Source of the DNA: a virus
Direction: 5' to 3' (one strand)
Virus record (IMG/VR): IMGVR_UViG_3300023171_000009
Location: 1-64,000 of that record
Length of the DNA stretch: 64,000 bases
The notes under the pieces were generated by a model. That model had not been told where the DNA came from. It was given only the letters and a program-made list of their open reading frames with translations, and made no database searches. Positions 8,269 to 15,790 of this stretch are shown here, piece after piece. The translations under genes and the position numbers were made by a program. Positions within the stretch are counted from its first letter, which is position 1; each line of letters begins with the position of its first letter.

Positions 8269-8546
8269 ATTTTTGAAATGTGACCTGCGATAAACATTTT
8301 TGCGGCGGTTTCGATATCATCAATGCCTCCTTTTATGCAAAGGGCTGTTCCTTGCGGAATAAATCCACGGTATCGACCTGATAATCTAGTATCAAGGGCG
8401 GGGTTTGGTTTAATTGTGAATATAAATCTTTCGAATATCTTTCCGTTTGAATGATCGTAGCCGCGAGATTTTACGTCTGTGATATTGCTGGTTAGTAATT
8501 CAAAGTCTGGTTTAGGTGAAGCCGGTTTTTTGAGCTTTAATTTCAT
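8265..8546 (-). CDS. hypothetical protein, 93 aa
   Basis: Begins with the N-terminal tag MKLKLKKPASPKP shared by unrelated proteins in this genome. The body has GRYRGFIPQGTALCIKGG and ends in AAKMFIAGHISKI. It is coupled by ATGA overlaps to both neighbours. Function unknown. Confidence 0.6.
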   Translation of the reverse strand: MKLKLKKPASPKPDFELLTSNITDVKSRGYDHSNGKIFERFIFTIKPNPALDTRLSGRYRGFIPQGTALCIKGGIDDIETAAKMFIAGHISKI

Positions 8547-9364
8547 GTGTTGTAATACGATCTATTTGTGTAGATCGCGTTTGGTTTCTTAATTTGTTGA
8601 AACTGTAATGGATAATATTTGTAGGCGTTGCATTCAATGCCTCCTTGATGCCAGATATATTTTGGATGATAAGCTAGCCGAAATCTTAAATCGGCAGTTT
8701 GTGGTAATACGTAGAAATTACACAACCCTTCTTTTTGATTCAGTTTTGGAATACCTAGTATTACTTGAGCCGCAAACAGTCCTAAGATAACAACAGCCTG
8801 CGGTGCAACGATTTCAATTTCTTTAAGAATAAGAGGAACAAAGGGCCGCGCATCTTCATAAGAAAGTTTGTCTTTGTCGCTGTATAATGCGTGTTTAGTC
8901 AGGGTAGTTAAATAAACTTCATTAGGGCGGTATCCTGCATCAAGGAGAGCTTGTTTTAGAATTTCTCCTAGCTGTCCTTTTTCATAACAGGTATTTGTAT
9001 CGCAGTCTTCAGGATAATCACCGATAACCATCAGCTTAGGATTAGGCTTTCCGTGCCCTCTAATTGTAGTCTCCACCAAAGGTAATCCGGATGCTACGTC
9101 TTGGAATAATTTCATTAACGGATCGAGAAGTATGTCCGTCCCTTGCAGCACTTTTTTCAGTCTAGCAACGCGTTTCCATTCAAAAGAATCATCGTCCCAT
9201 TTATGTAGTATAGTTTCTTTACCATCGTCGGCATAGTAAGTTATCACGGAATCACTATCATGTCCCGTTGAGGCTAAGGCTATGTCTTCACGGTTAAAAG
9301 GCCCGTTTATAGCACCTAAACAGTTTCCGTCCTTATCTCTTTGTTCTACTACATACGCACTCAT
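8543..9364 (-). CDS. uracil-DNA glycosylase superfamily protein
   Basis: 273 aa. The first 75 residues form a unique N-terminal region. From about residue 107 the UDG family 4/5 pattern is seen: KLMVIGDYPEDCDTNTCYEKG (in place of the usual GEAPG-x-E...G), GQLGEILKQALLDAGY, then VYLTTLTKH, AVVILGLFAAQVILGI and a C-terminal AYHPKYIWHQGG close to the usual HPS motif. Family enzymes excise uracil; some phage members are structural or regulatory. The catalytic residues are only partly conserved, so activity is uncertain. The repeat-coded EIVA lies in KEIEIVAPQAVV. A second UDG-like domain is fused to the DNA polymerase. Confidence 0.72.
   Translation of the reverse strand: MSAYVVEQRDKDGNCLGAINGPFNREDIALASTGHDSDSVITYYADDGKETILHKWDDDSFEWKRVARLKKVLQGTDILLDPLMKLFQDVASGLPLVETTIRGHGKPNPKLMVIGDYPEDCDTNTCYEKGQLGEILKQALLDAGYRPNEVYLTTLTKHALYSDKDKLSYEDARPFVPLILKEIEIVAPQAVVILGLFAAQVILGIPKLNQKEGLCNFYVLPQTADLRFRLAYHPKYIWHQGGIECNAYKYYPLQFQQIKKPNAIYTNRSYYNT
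8804..8816 (-). repeat. R1 dyad, exact
   Basis: TGCAACGATTTCA on plus; in frame as EIVA inside the UDG-family gene. Confidence 0.9.
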
Positions 9365-9367
9365 AAT

Positions 9368-9380
9368 TGAAATAATTGCA
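9368..9380 (+). repeat. R1 dyad, spacer variant, before a start
   Basis: TGAAATAATTGCA on plus, 3 bases upstream of the UDG gene ATG and just downstream of a candidate -10 box. Confidence 0.8.
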
Positions 9381-9388
9381 ACTCAATC

Positions 9389-9415
9389 ACTATAGCCAGC
9401 CATTTATAATATCAA
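9389..9415 (-). promoter_or_regulatory. candidate promoter of the UDG-family gene
   Basis: Minus strand TTGATA, 15 bases, TATAGT. The -35 overlaps a CCCTTGA sequence of the R2 motif family. An R1 dyad lies between the -10 and the ATG, as expected for an operator. Confidence 0.45.
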
Positions 9416-9419
9416 GGGC

Positions 9420-12287
9420 TTATCCTCTTGAAACACTCTTTCTTCTTTCTGCTTTTTGCCGTCCGGTTTTGCTGTCCACTTTTTCTTTTTCAGTCCAGCT
9501 TACTCTCTGTCCTAGTAAAACGGTATAAACTCCACAAATTGCATCCGCAACGTCCTTGGATGTAACTGGACCGCTTGACGGATGATCTATCTTACTAGGC
9601 TTCTTCTTGAAATCCGGAACTAACGCTAGCAACTCTTTAAATCCAATTTCATTGACTGGACAAGCCACACGTTTTTGATGAAGGGCGGATCTTAGTGCAT
9701 CATAAGTTACCAAATCTTCAACACTTATTTTATCGGTTTTAAAACCTTTACTGACAAGTATCTGCCTGGTGTCCACAGACTGGAAATTATCCATAGTTAC
9801 AATCTGGATAGGTATTTTCAAAACGTCTCTCAGATAATAAACCCAATGTCTTATGATATCGATATTAATTTGCCCGGACTTAGGTGGTTGAACGGCTAAT
9901 GCAAAATCATAAACGACATACGGAAAGGACTCTTCCACAAGCTTTAAATTTCCATCAGAATCAATAGTTGATGATTGTATAGGAACAACATCAAGGACGA
10001 ATCCGCATGCTATGCCTACCCGATCTTGTGATAAAGCCAAATCGATATGTAAAGCTCTTGGACATTCAGGCCATGGAGTGGCGTAATCATCAGTTACTTC
10101 CGGCATTCCATCATCAAATAAAGTTACAGTTTGTTTCCATGGAGAAATCATTCCTAGGGCTTTCCAAGCTTTAGCCATATTCCAAACGTCTTCACGATCT
10201 TTAAAGTAGACGTTAGAACTTCTAGCGCTTCTTCCGCCAAAATCGCGAAGCGCCCCCTCCGGGTCTGTTATAAAATGTTGTTTATATCTTACAGGAACTT
10301 CCATTATCTCAGCTCCTTTTCTAGGAGTTTCATCTGTGGAAAGTATACGCGTCATCGCCCTTTCATCCCCTACTTGGACTTTGAATTTTTGCTCTGTTTC
10401 CAATGTGGAGTCAGGATAAACTTCCCAATGCGCCTTCTCCCAAATAAATACCTTATGAGTGTCCTCAGTATTATCAGCAGCTAATACTTCTTTTTTTCTA
10501 ACTTCTGTAAAGTCTCCCGCATGTCCTTTGGAAGACACCATGCAAAACCTTCCTATATCGGAATCAGGGAAACGGCTTGCTCTACGGCGTATAAGCTTTT
10601 TATAAACTTCTTTAGCTTGGTCAAATTCCCCCGTCTCCTCTTTGGACCTTTTAGACTTCTCAACAAAAGTCATGAAATTTAACTCATCGACAATTGCCGA
10701 TATAACGTCTTCACCTAAAAATTTATCAGCACTTGCGGCACCATACATAATCATAAGATTATGAGGAAACAGCATCATTTCTTCTTTGCGACGATTATAT
10801 GGGAATTGTTCTTTAAAGTAAGGGCAGCGTTTTATGATGTTTTTTAGCTTTCCGTAAGTTACGCGCTTAGCCAATGAATCTGTTTTATTCAAACATAAAA
10901 CCATAACGGGAGAACCAGGAAGCATTCCTAGGTAGAGTTGAGGTTGTTTGAAAGTAGATAGGTTATATAGATCGTAAAGAGTAACAATTTGTGCTAGGGT
11001 CGTTTTTCCGCAGTTCCCTGTTATAAATATATTTCCCTCACGTCTTAACACTAGTAATCCGGTGTTTACCCTGAAACAATATTTAAAGCCATCTGTAGAT
11101 GGAACTCTTAATATATCTGACTTAGGAGTTGCAGCCATACTAGTTAGTGCATTCTTAGCCTTATGCACTATGTAATCTGTCTTACCGTCATCGCGAAGGT
11201 AACCACGCAATGAGGCTCTTTGCCCTAAAGTCGAAAAAGCATATTGTATAAAATCAGCCGAATCTTTATTTCGAGTATAAAAGGTTTGATCGGTTACAGA
11301 ACCATCCCATCTTAAGCATTCATCACATATAATAACTAATTGCTCAGAAGAAGCTTGCCAGAAAGTTTTAAACGATTTTACTCTTAAAGGAGCTTCGAAA
11401 TAAAATTTAACGTAACCCTCCGCTCCTTTATGCTCTTCCCAAGGGATGCCCGAGTCTTTCAATAGTATTCTTGCTCTATGTATCTTGTCTGTGCGTTTTA
11501 TGTTTACAGTGCATGCGTGACTCATCCTAGAAAAAGAACCATCTGCGATCACCATAACCATAACTCTTAAATCTTCATCGGACAATTCTAGCCCTATGTA
11601 ATCAGGCACTTTAAATGTAGTCTGAAAGGAGCCTCTGAATCCGTTAGTAGAAGCGTTGTGCATTAGGGCTACTTCCTTTGCTGACTTAAATAGCCAATTC
11701 TTTTTTGCCTTATAATAAACACGATGATCGTCGCATAGCATTTGGTCTATGCCATACTTAGTCTTAAAATGCCACATTTCAGCACAAGGCAATTTTATGT
11801 ATTCTTTAGGAATAACATAGTTTATCTCTTGTGTTACCGGGTCATATTCTGCAACCCTCTCTCCAGCATAGCTAGATATTTTTCTCCATCCATCAGGAGT
11901 TAAATATTCAGTCTTACTATCTACACAGCCGATCCCGCCCATTAACAGCGCCTCCATGTATCCACCGTCAGCAATACTTACAGCGGCCTCTAATACTTTT
12001 GCAAATACGCCTTGCTGTGGCGTAGTTTTATTTGACTTATCGGTTACAACGTCAAGCCCTAAAAAATCCTTGTCCCGGACAAACTGTTCCATTGAAACAG
12101 GGCGATGGCTTCTCCCGATAACACTAGCAAAATTCCCCTTCGCTTTTTTTAAATCATCTATGAAATCTGTAAACGTGGGTATGCTAAAATTAGGATTAGC
12201 TAATACAAGTTCTGATATTGCTTGATTAAGTATATCAGCAGGAGCGTTTGCTATAGCTAGTAATTGAGATTCCGTAAGGACTGCCAT
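9420..12287 (-). CDS. terL: terminase large subunit interrupted by an intein
   Basis: Precursor of about 955 aa starting MAVLTESQL; the in-frame ATG six codons upstream lies inside a 13-bp repeat and is rejected. The host protein is the phage packaging motor: Walker A is GGIG-CGKT (residues 117-120 joined to 426-429), Walker B is ISAIVDELNF (about 529-538), and the C-terminal RNase H-fold nuclease has HIDLALSQDRVGIACG, TMDNFQSVDTRQI and a final KDVADAICGVY. The intein occupies residues 121-425, exactly inside the P-loop. Without the intein the protein is about 650 aa. A leader with a terminator-like hairpin and an R1 dyad precede the start. Confidence 0.92.
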   Translation of the reverse strand: MAVLTESQLLAIANAPADILNQAISELVLANPNFSIPTFTDFIDDLKKAKGNFASVIGRSHRPVSMEQFVRDKDFLGLDVVTDKSNKTTPQQGVFAKVLEAAVSIADGGYMEALLMGGIGCVDSKTEYLTPDGWRKISSYAGERVAEYDPVTQEINYVIPKEYIKLPCAEMWHFKTKYGIDQMLCDDHRVYYKAKKNWLFKSAKEVALMHNASTNGFRGSFQTTFKVPDYIGLELSDEDLRVMVMVIADGSFSRMSHACTVNIKRTDKIHRARILLKDSGIPWEEHKGAEGYVKFYFEAPLRVKSFKTFWQASSEQLVIICDECLRWDGSVTDQTFYTRNKDSADFIQYAFSTLGQRASLRGYLRDDGKTDYIVHKAKNALTSMAATPKSDILRVPSTDGFKYCFRVNTGLLVLRREGNIFITGNCGKTTLAQIVTLYDLYNLSTFKQPQLYLGMLPGSPVMVLCLNKTDSLAKRVTYGKLKNIIKRCPYFKEQFPYNRRKEEMMLFPHNLMIMYGAASADKFLGEDVISAIVDELNFMTFVEKSKRSKEETGEFDQAKEVYKKLIRRRASRFPDSDIGRFCMVSSKGHAGDFTEVRKKEVLAADNTEDTHKVFIWEKAHWEVYPDSTLETEQKFKVQVGDERAMTRILSTDETPRKGAEIMEVPVRYKQHFITDPEGALRDFGGRSARSSNVYFKDREDVWNMAKAWKALGMISPWKQTVTLFDDGMPEVTDDYATPWPECPRALHIDLALSQDRVGIACGFVLDVVPIQSSTIDSDGNLKLVEESFPYVVYDFALAVQPPKSGQINIDIIRHWVYYLRDVLKIPIQIVTMDNFQSVDTRQILVSKGFKTDKISVEDLVTYDALRSALHQKRVACPVNEIGFKELLALVPDFKKKPSKIDHPSSGPVTSKDVADAICGVYTVLLGQRVSWTEKEKVDSKTGRQKAERRKSVSRG
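11013..11927 (-). mobile_element. intein with LAGLIDADG-like endonuclease in TerL
   Basis: 305 codons in frame. The first residue is Cys (CVDSKTEYLTPDGWRKI, block A), the end is IFITGN followed by Cys+1 of the extein (block G), and a DDHRVYY stretch looks like block B. Two dodecapeptide-like segments, MVMVIADGSF and ECLRWDGSV, suggest a degenerate or active DOD homing endonuclease. It splits the terminase P-loop GGIG/CGKT, a site commonly invaded by inteins because it is highly conserved. Confidence 0.9.
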
Positions 12288-12291
12288 AAAA

Positions 12292-12304
12292 TGAAATCGT
12301 TGCA
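12292..12304 (+). repeat. R1 dyad, exact, before terL start
   Basis: TGAAATCGTTGCA on plus; on the coding strand TGCAACGATTTCA ends 4 bases before the terL ATG and directly follows a hairpin T-run. Confidence 0.9.
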
Positions 12305-12340
12305 AAAAAGAAACCGGAGTTAGGAAAACCCCAACTCCGG
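12304..12340 (-). terminator. intrinsic terminator / attenuator upstream of terL
   Basis: On the minus strand CCGGAGTT (12340-12333) and AACTCCGG (12321-12314) form an 8-bp GC-rich stem with an 11-base loop, followed by TTTCTTTTTT. It lies between a sigma70-type promoter and the terL start, so readthrough or antitermination may control terL. Confidence 0.8.
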
Positions 12341-12402
12341 CTTGATTGAATTAAAAGACAGCCAATCCACCAAGAAAACCCTATCTTTTATTCAACTGTG
12401 AT

Positions 12403-12430
12403 AGTATAACTATATAATGGCAGTTGTCAA
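12403..12430 (-). promoter_or_regulatory. sigma70-type promoter upstream of terL
   Basis: Minus strand TTGACA (12430-12425), 16 bases, TATACT (12408-12403), immediately after the TAA of the upstream gene. A transcript would run about 90 nt before the hairpin at 12340-12304 and then enter terL. Confidence 0.75.
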
Positions 12431-12432
12431 TT

Positions 12433-12651
12433 TTAAGTATCTACAGAGATATGTAACCAAGCGGAAGGCGGGCTTTCTAAGCCTAGCTTTTCTTGTAAAT
12501 CCTCCAAAAAGTCTTCATCCTCATTTTCAGAAGTGGAAGACGCTACATCGACACCATGCACGTTGTCGTATCCATCAAATCCAACAATAGGCAAGTCGTC
12601 AGGTAAGTCTTTGATGATTTCTTTTAGTTCTTTAATAGTGGTGATATTCAT
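12433..12651 (-). CDS. hypothetical acidic protein, 72 aa
   Basis: Begins MNITTIKELKEIIKDLPDDL and contains a strongly acidic stretch (SENEDEDFLEDLQE). The form VGFDGYDNVHGVDVAS resembles small phage proteins of unknown role. It stands alone between two promoter-containing gaps, so it may be transcribed separately. Confidence 0.6.
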   Translation of the reverse strand: MNITTIKELKEIIKDLPDDLPIVGFDGYDNVHGVDVASSTSENEDEDFLEDLQEKLGLESPPSAWLHISVDT

Positions 12652-12744
12652 TTTATTTTGGGTTGATTGAAAAGGAATCCTGCCCTTGTCTGCTCCACTC
12701 TAACGATAAAGAATAAGTGAAGTAATAATTACTAAACAGTAGTA

Positions 12745-12773
12745 ATTAAACAAACAGCATCACGTCGTGACAA
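12745..12773 (-). promoter_or_regulatory. candidate promoter with palindromic elements
   Basis: Minus strand TTGTCA (12773-12768), 17 bases, TTTAAT (12750-12745). The gap also holds the palindrome CACGTCGTG at 12761-12769 and an inverted repeat TAATTACT/AGTAATTA near 12727-12748. The -35 overlaps an R2-type CTGTCCTTG. Likely drives the 72-aa gene. Confidence 0.45.
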
Positions 12774-12787
12774 GGACAGGAAATTGG

Positions 12788-13048
12788 TTATGAAATGCGA
12801 GTGAACCCCATACTGGATAAGGCTTCGCGCTGTGTCTCAATTGGGTAATATAGATCAATCCTCAAAGAAACAAAAAGGTCAAAAATCGTTGAAAATTCGT
12901 CTAAAGGTATAATTACTTTATCGACAATCCATATATGGACTTTATCTTGGACGTTTAAACGAAATTTAAACTTTTTATCAAGCTCCCAATGTTCTGGTGT
13001 AGGCTGTCCCGGAACTTCAAGATTTAAGTATATTCTATGTTTTATCAT
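12788..13048 (-). CDS. hypothetical protein, 86 aa
   Basis: Begins MIKHRIYLNLEVPGQPTPEHW, with alternating beta-like segments (KFRLNVQDKVHIWIVDKVII) and ends ALSSMGFTRIS. No membrane segment or motif. First of a group of small genes upstream of terL; function unknown. Confidence 0.55.
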   Translation of the reverse strand: MIKHRIYLNLEVPGQPTPEHWELDKKFKFRLNVQDKVHIWIVDKVIIPLDEFSTIFDLFVSLRIDLYYPIETQREALSSMGFTRIS

Positions 13049-13072
13049 TGTTAATATATCTATCTTTGCGTG

Positions 13073-13369
13073 TTAACTCTCCCAAAGATACTCTAAACGC
13101 TCTCTAAAGAGCCTCATATCCTCAGGAGAAACGCTTTGTTCCAAAGGTAATTCAGCCTCATTTACTTTAGTCACGGTTGTTCGTGCTATGATCCGTATTT
13201 CTTCAGGAAACTTAACAATAGAATTATGCCCTTGTGGCCGGGTAGAATTCCACAACGCGCCTTCTAAATGATCTGAGGGATTACCCATATCCACCCATTC
13301 TTCTTGAGTCCTGAATTTTCGGATTGTCTTTCCTTGTATAACAAATTGTGTTTTAGTTGTTTCACTCAT
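13073..13369 (-). CDS. hypothetical protein, 98 aa
   Basis: Begins MSETTKTQFVIQGKTIRKF and ends MRLFRERLEYLWES. It contains LEGALWNSTRPQGHNSIVKF. Soluble and mixed-charge. Overlaps the upstream 142-aa gene by 8 bases. No family recognised. Confidence 0.55.
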   Translation of the reverse strand: MSETTKTQFVIQGKTIRKFRTQEEWVDMGNPSDHLEGALWNSTRPQGHNSIVKFPEEIRIIARTTVTKVNEAELPLEQSVSPEDMRLFRERLEYLWES

Positions 13370-13790
13370 AAAAATGATTTGTTATGTTTACCGAATTTGA
13401 TGCGGAAGGGCGGATATCCATCGGGTTTTCCGTATACACCTTTAGCTTACAATTTCCATATACGGTTAAAATGATTTCAGACTCACCTTTATGGACAGAT
13501 ACCGCGCCTTTACCTTCCGTATTTTCTGTCTTCAGCACGATAGCCGCACTATCAGGAATAAACAAAGGGTTGGCTCCCTCAGCACCTATTTCACCCACCA
13601 TAAACTTTCGCGGGGATAAAGATCCTTTATCCATTGAAACAAGGATATCGGTTCCAAGGTTGTTATTGCGTTCATGAAGCTGTAGTTTTTGCTTCAAATC
13701 GTTAATTTCAGACTCCAAAGTTTGGATCTGCTCCACTCCCTCTTGAGTTAGACGGCTATACCATTTTGAATTTTTCCAGTCCGTTCTCAT
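13362..13790 (-). CDS. coiled-coil hypothetical protein, 142 aa
   Basis: Residues about 12-45 (LTQEGVEQIQTLESEINDLK onward) form a predicted coiled coil; the remainder is beta-rich (IILTVYGNCKLKVYTE). The architecture is reminiscent of small virion or tail-associated proteins, but no family is recognised. It starts one base after the stop of the DnaJ-type zinc-finger gene. Confidence 0.6.
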   Translation of the reverse strand: MRTDWKNSKWYSRLTQEGVEQIQTLESEINDLKQKLQLHERNNNLGTDILVSMDKGSLSPRKFMVGEIGAEGANPLFIPDSAAIVLKTENTEGKGAVSVHKGESEIILTVYGNCKLKVYTENPMDIRPSASNSVNITNHFYE

Positions 13791-13791
13791 G

Positions 13792-14037
13792 TTATCTAAT
13801 ATTTTTGCCTAAACTTCCGCAATTTGAATCCGAATCGACTTCTAAATACTTGATAAAGAAGTTCAGAAATTCATGCCCTAAATCACTTAAGATTTTGCCT
13901 GTTGCTTTACAGGAACCGCACCAACTCCAATCTTTTTGTTCTCTGCTCTTTCCAAGAAAAAACCCTCCCTTACCTTGGCATACAGGGCATTCTGTCTCTA
14001 AATGATCTAAATTAAGTTGTTTTTTTGCATCACTCAT
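13792..14037 (-). CDS. DnaJ-type zinc-finger protein, 81 aa
   Basis: The start MSDAKKQLNLDHLE was preferred to an upstream ATG because it avoids overlap with the preceding zinc-ribbon gene. Two CxxC knuckles are present: CPVCQGKGGFFLG and WCGSCKATGK, spaced like one DnaJ-type Zn-binding repeat pair. It probably binds zinc and protein or nucleic acid. No J domain is present. Confidence 0.6.
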   Translation of the reverse strand: MSDAKKQLNLDHLETECPVCQGKGGFFLGKSREQKDWSWCGSCKATGKILSDLGHEFLNFFIKYLEVDSDSNCGSLGKNIR

Positions 14038-14074
14038 AAAATTATACTTCGTTGTCTTTTTCCCACTCTTCAGT

Positions 14075-14251
14075 TTATTTGAAAGTTGGACCATCGAAAG
14101 TTACGCCGCAATATGGGCAAAACTTTGGTGGTTCAATTTCATAATGCCGCACATAAAAATTATTTTTACATATCGGGCAACTAATGGCACTAACATCAAA
14201 CTTCCGGCCTGTGGAGCTTGTGTACTCGAATTTTTCCGGCTCCCCGTCCAT
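14075..14251 (-). CDS. zinc-ribbon protein, 58 aa
   Basis: ATG at 14251 (MDGEPEKFEYTSSTGRKF) to TAA at 14075. Two CxxC pairs, CPICKNN and FCPYCGVTF, form a rubredoxin-like zinc ribbon. The overlapping longer frame that runs into the tRNA-like sequence has no such features and is not supported. The gene directly follows the tRNA-like element. Confidence 0.65.
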   Translation of the reverse strand: MDGEPEKFEYTSSTGRKFDVSAISCPICKNNFYVRHYEIEPPKFCPYCGVTFDGPTFK

Positions 14252-14275
14252 GGTCTAAAGTATTTAAAAATTGTT

Positions 14276-14360
14276 TGGCTGGCATGACAGGACTTGAACC
14301 TGCATAGCAATTAAGCTGACTTACGTTTAGTCTGGAATACCAATTCTCCTTCACATGCCA
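14276..14360 (-). tRNA. tRNA-like gene, class II shape, anticodon unclear
   Basis: On the minus strand TGGCATG (14360-14354) pairs with CATGCCA (14286-14280) as a 7-bp acceptor stem, followed by discriminator G and an encoded CCA. The T arm is GCAGG-TTCAAGT-CCTGT. A D-like hairpin (GGAG/TTCC) and a small variable arm (AGC/GCT) are present. The anticodon hairpin GACT-AAACGTA-AGTC has only 4 clear base pairs and lacks U33, so the isotype cannot be assigned and the gene may be degenerate. Confidence 0.6.
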
Positions 14361-14369
14361 AAAATTGTG

Positions 14370-14444
14370 CCACCCGCCTTTACTAAACTATATAGAACGT
14401 TCCACCGACTATATTGTTATTAAGTTTATTTTAAAGGCGGGTGG
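14370..14444. other. long nested inverted repeat, noncoding
   Basis: On plus, CCACCCGCCTTTA pairs with TAAAGGCGGGTGG (13 bp), TAAACT with AGTTTA, and ATATAG with CTATAT, all nested in one hairpin. Either strand could fold. It begins the 480-base gene-free stretch 14361-14840 and may be a terminator or a structured RNA. Confidence 0.65.
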
Positions 14445-14474
14445 TCTTTGTCTCTTCTTTCATATACCATTCAA

Positions 14475-14750
14475 TGTCTGTGATCCGCCACAGTGCTATT
14501 TTAAGGTAAGCTACATAGTGCTTGAAATTTTTCAGGCCAATTGTTATAAGTTGCGCGGCTTCCTTTACCGCAATGCTTTTTGCTTTCTAGGTTGGCCAGT
14601 GGTCGGGCTTCGCCCCGCTGCTATAAGAATGTCAACTACATAGTGCTTGAACGGTTAAGGGTTAAAAGCTACAAATATCTAAGTTTTTTCATAAGGGCTG
14701 TGTTCGTGCTACGCCACGATGCTATGAGTAACTACATTGGTTTAGAAGTT
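14475..14750 (-). repeat. array of three to four structured noncoding repeats
   Basis: Three units share, on the minus strand, a TTCAAGCACTATGTAG-like block, then about 15 bases, then TAGCA and a small hairpin (CTGTG-CACAG, GGGC-GCCC, CGTG-CACG). They lie near 14480-14530, 14600-14652 and 14697-14745. A degenerate fourth (AAGCATTGCGG) lies between the first two. No supported gene crosses them. Confidence 0.6.
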
Positions 14751-14809
14751 TAACCTTCTGGTTGAGGTTTAAAATGTATCCAAAAATGAGTTAAAGGCAA
14801 CTACTATTT

Positions 14810-14822
14810 TGCAACGATTTCA
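14810..14822 (-). repeat. R1 dyad, exact
   Basis: TGCAACGATTTCA on plus, about 20 bases downstream of the stop of the 124-aa gene. Confidence 0.9.
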
Positions 14823-14840
14823 AAAAGTCTCCTTAAATTC

Positions 14841-15215
14841 CTAAAAAAGATGCCTTACAGAACCATTTCTCACAAGTGCTTGTGCGAAGGTTAATCCGCC
14901 TCCATGGTCGTTTTTAATAACGCTGCAAGGGCCGTAGAGGCTCCATCCCTGCCTCATAAGAGAGGAAACTTTCTCGCTAAGCGGGGCGGAAAAATTACCA
15001 ACTACCATAGTGTATTCAGGTAACATAGGCGGGGCGTCTTTTAATGGGTGCGGAGAGGCTTTCGCTTTACCGACCATTAGCTTTAATACCACGTCTACAA
15101 ACTCTACAATATCCTCTTTAGTGTGCGTGTATTTACGGTCCCTAAGTTCTTGAAATACAATCAAAAGATCCTCCGCTTCTTGATCCGTTAGGTTATTTAA
15201 TCCTGGAGTGTCCAT
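14841..15215 (-). CDS. DUF1737-like protein, 124 aa
   Basis: The C-terminal half, EYTMVVGNFSAPLSEKVSSL through MRQGWSLYGPCSVI to FAQALVR, matches the pattern of the small DUF1737 domain (YxVV...L...V...L..GW...G......QA.V). That domain is common in phage and bacterial small proteins and its biochemical role is unknown. The N-terminal half is helical and acidic. Last gene before the noncoding array. Confidence 0.65.
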   Translation of the reverse strand: MDTPGLNNLTDQEAEDLLIVFQELRDRKYTHTKEDIVEFVDVVLKLMVGKAKASPHPLKDAPPMLPEYTMVVGNFSAPLSEKVSSLMRQGWSLYGPCSVIKNDHGGGLTFAQALVRNGSVRHLF

Positions 15216-15239
15216 GTTTTTATTAGGTTAGGTTGTTGA

Positions 15240-15581
15240 TTACTCTGATAAACCGCATTTTTCATCAATTATTTGGAAGCTTCTCTTAAGGTGCTCTATA
15301 ATTAAAGGCGATATCAATTTAAAGACGTGATAATCGACCGCTGTTTTAAAAATAGAATTAATTTCTTCATAAAACCGTTTATTCTCTTCCTCTATCTCTC
15401 TATAAAGGACGCCTTTTATCTCTTTCTTGTGCTCGTTAATCTTTAACTCTTTAAGATTAGGAATAACACAAACTTCATGGCCTTGCACAACAGAAGATGC
15501 ATAGATTGTTGTTTGGGTAGTGATCATTACTCCATCTGGACCACATGGAGTAGTGTTTGTCTGATAAACAAGCTTTTGCAT
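15240..15581 (-). CDS. hypothetical protein, 113 aa
   Basis: Begins MQKLVYQTNTTPCGPDGVMI and continues with a helical region rich in Lys and Glu (KEIKGVLYREIEEENKRFYE). No membrane segment. No family recognised; neighbours are a DUF1737-like gene and a pair of paralogous small genes. Confidence 0.55.
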   Translation of the reverse strand: MQKLVYQTNTTPCGPDGVMITTQTTIYASSVVQGHEVCVIPNLKELKINEHKKEIKGVLYREIEEENKRFYEEINSIFKTAVDYHVFKLISPLIIEHLKRSFQIIDEKCGLSE

Positions 15582-15583
15582 AA

Positions 15584-15790
15584 TTAAGATACTTGATAGT
15601 TTTTAGGATTGCGTGTTTGATTCGTCATATGAAGATCGTAAAAGAAATTAAAGTTATTTAAAAATATTACACTATCAAGGCTATAACGAAGGTCTATAAG
15701 TGAAGTATGTAGACTAACGCTGCCGAAAAGCATAACGTTATAAGTCCAGACAGTAAAAGGGCGGGGATTTTCGCACGCAATTTTTTTCAT
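15584..15790 (-). CDS. hypothetical protein, 68 aa, paralogue of the next upstream gene
   Basis: Begins MKKIACENPRPFTVWTYNVM. The block CENPRPFTVWTYNVMLFG matches CENPVPFTLWAYGVLKFG in the adjacent 105-aa protein, showing a tandem duplication. It lacks the zinc-binding N-terminus of its partner. Its start overlaps the partner's stop as ATGA. Function unknown. Confidence 0.6.
   Translation of the reverse strand: MKKIACENPRPFTVWTYNVMLFGSVSLHTSLIDLRYSLDSVIFLNNFNFFYDLHMTNQTRNPKNYQVS

Noticed and set aside
12652-12787. Replication origin in the palindrome-rich gap
   Set aside because: Palindromes are short and a promoter explains them equally well; no iterons or DnaA-type boxes were seen.
14101-14310. 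A 69-codon minus frame entering the tRNA-like gene
   Set aside because: It overlaps the tRNA-like element and lacks any motif; the alternative frame 14075-14251 encodes a clean zinc ribbon.
14365-14643. 92-codon plus frame in the gene-free stretch
   Set aside because: It runs through the nested hairpin and structured repeats, has no start context and no recognisable domain.
14475-14750. Possible CRISPR array
   Set aside because: Units are only three to four, unequally spaced, imperfect, and contain hairpins rather than constant-length spacers; no cas genes apart from a Cas4-like nuclease elsewhere.
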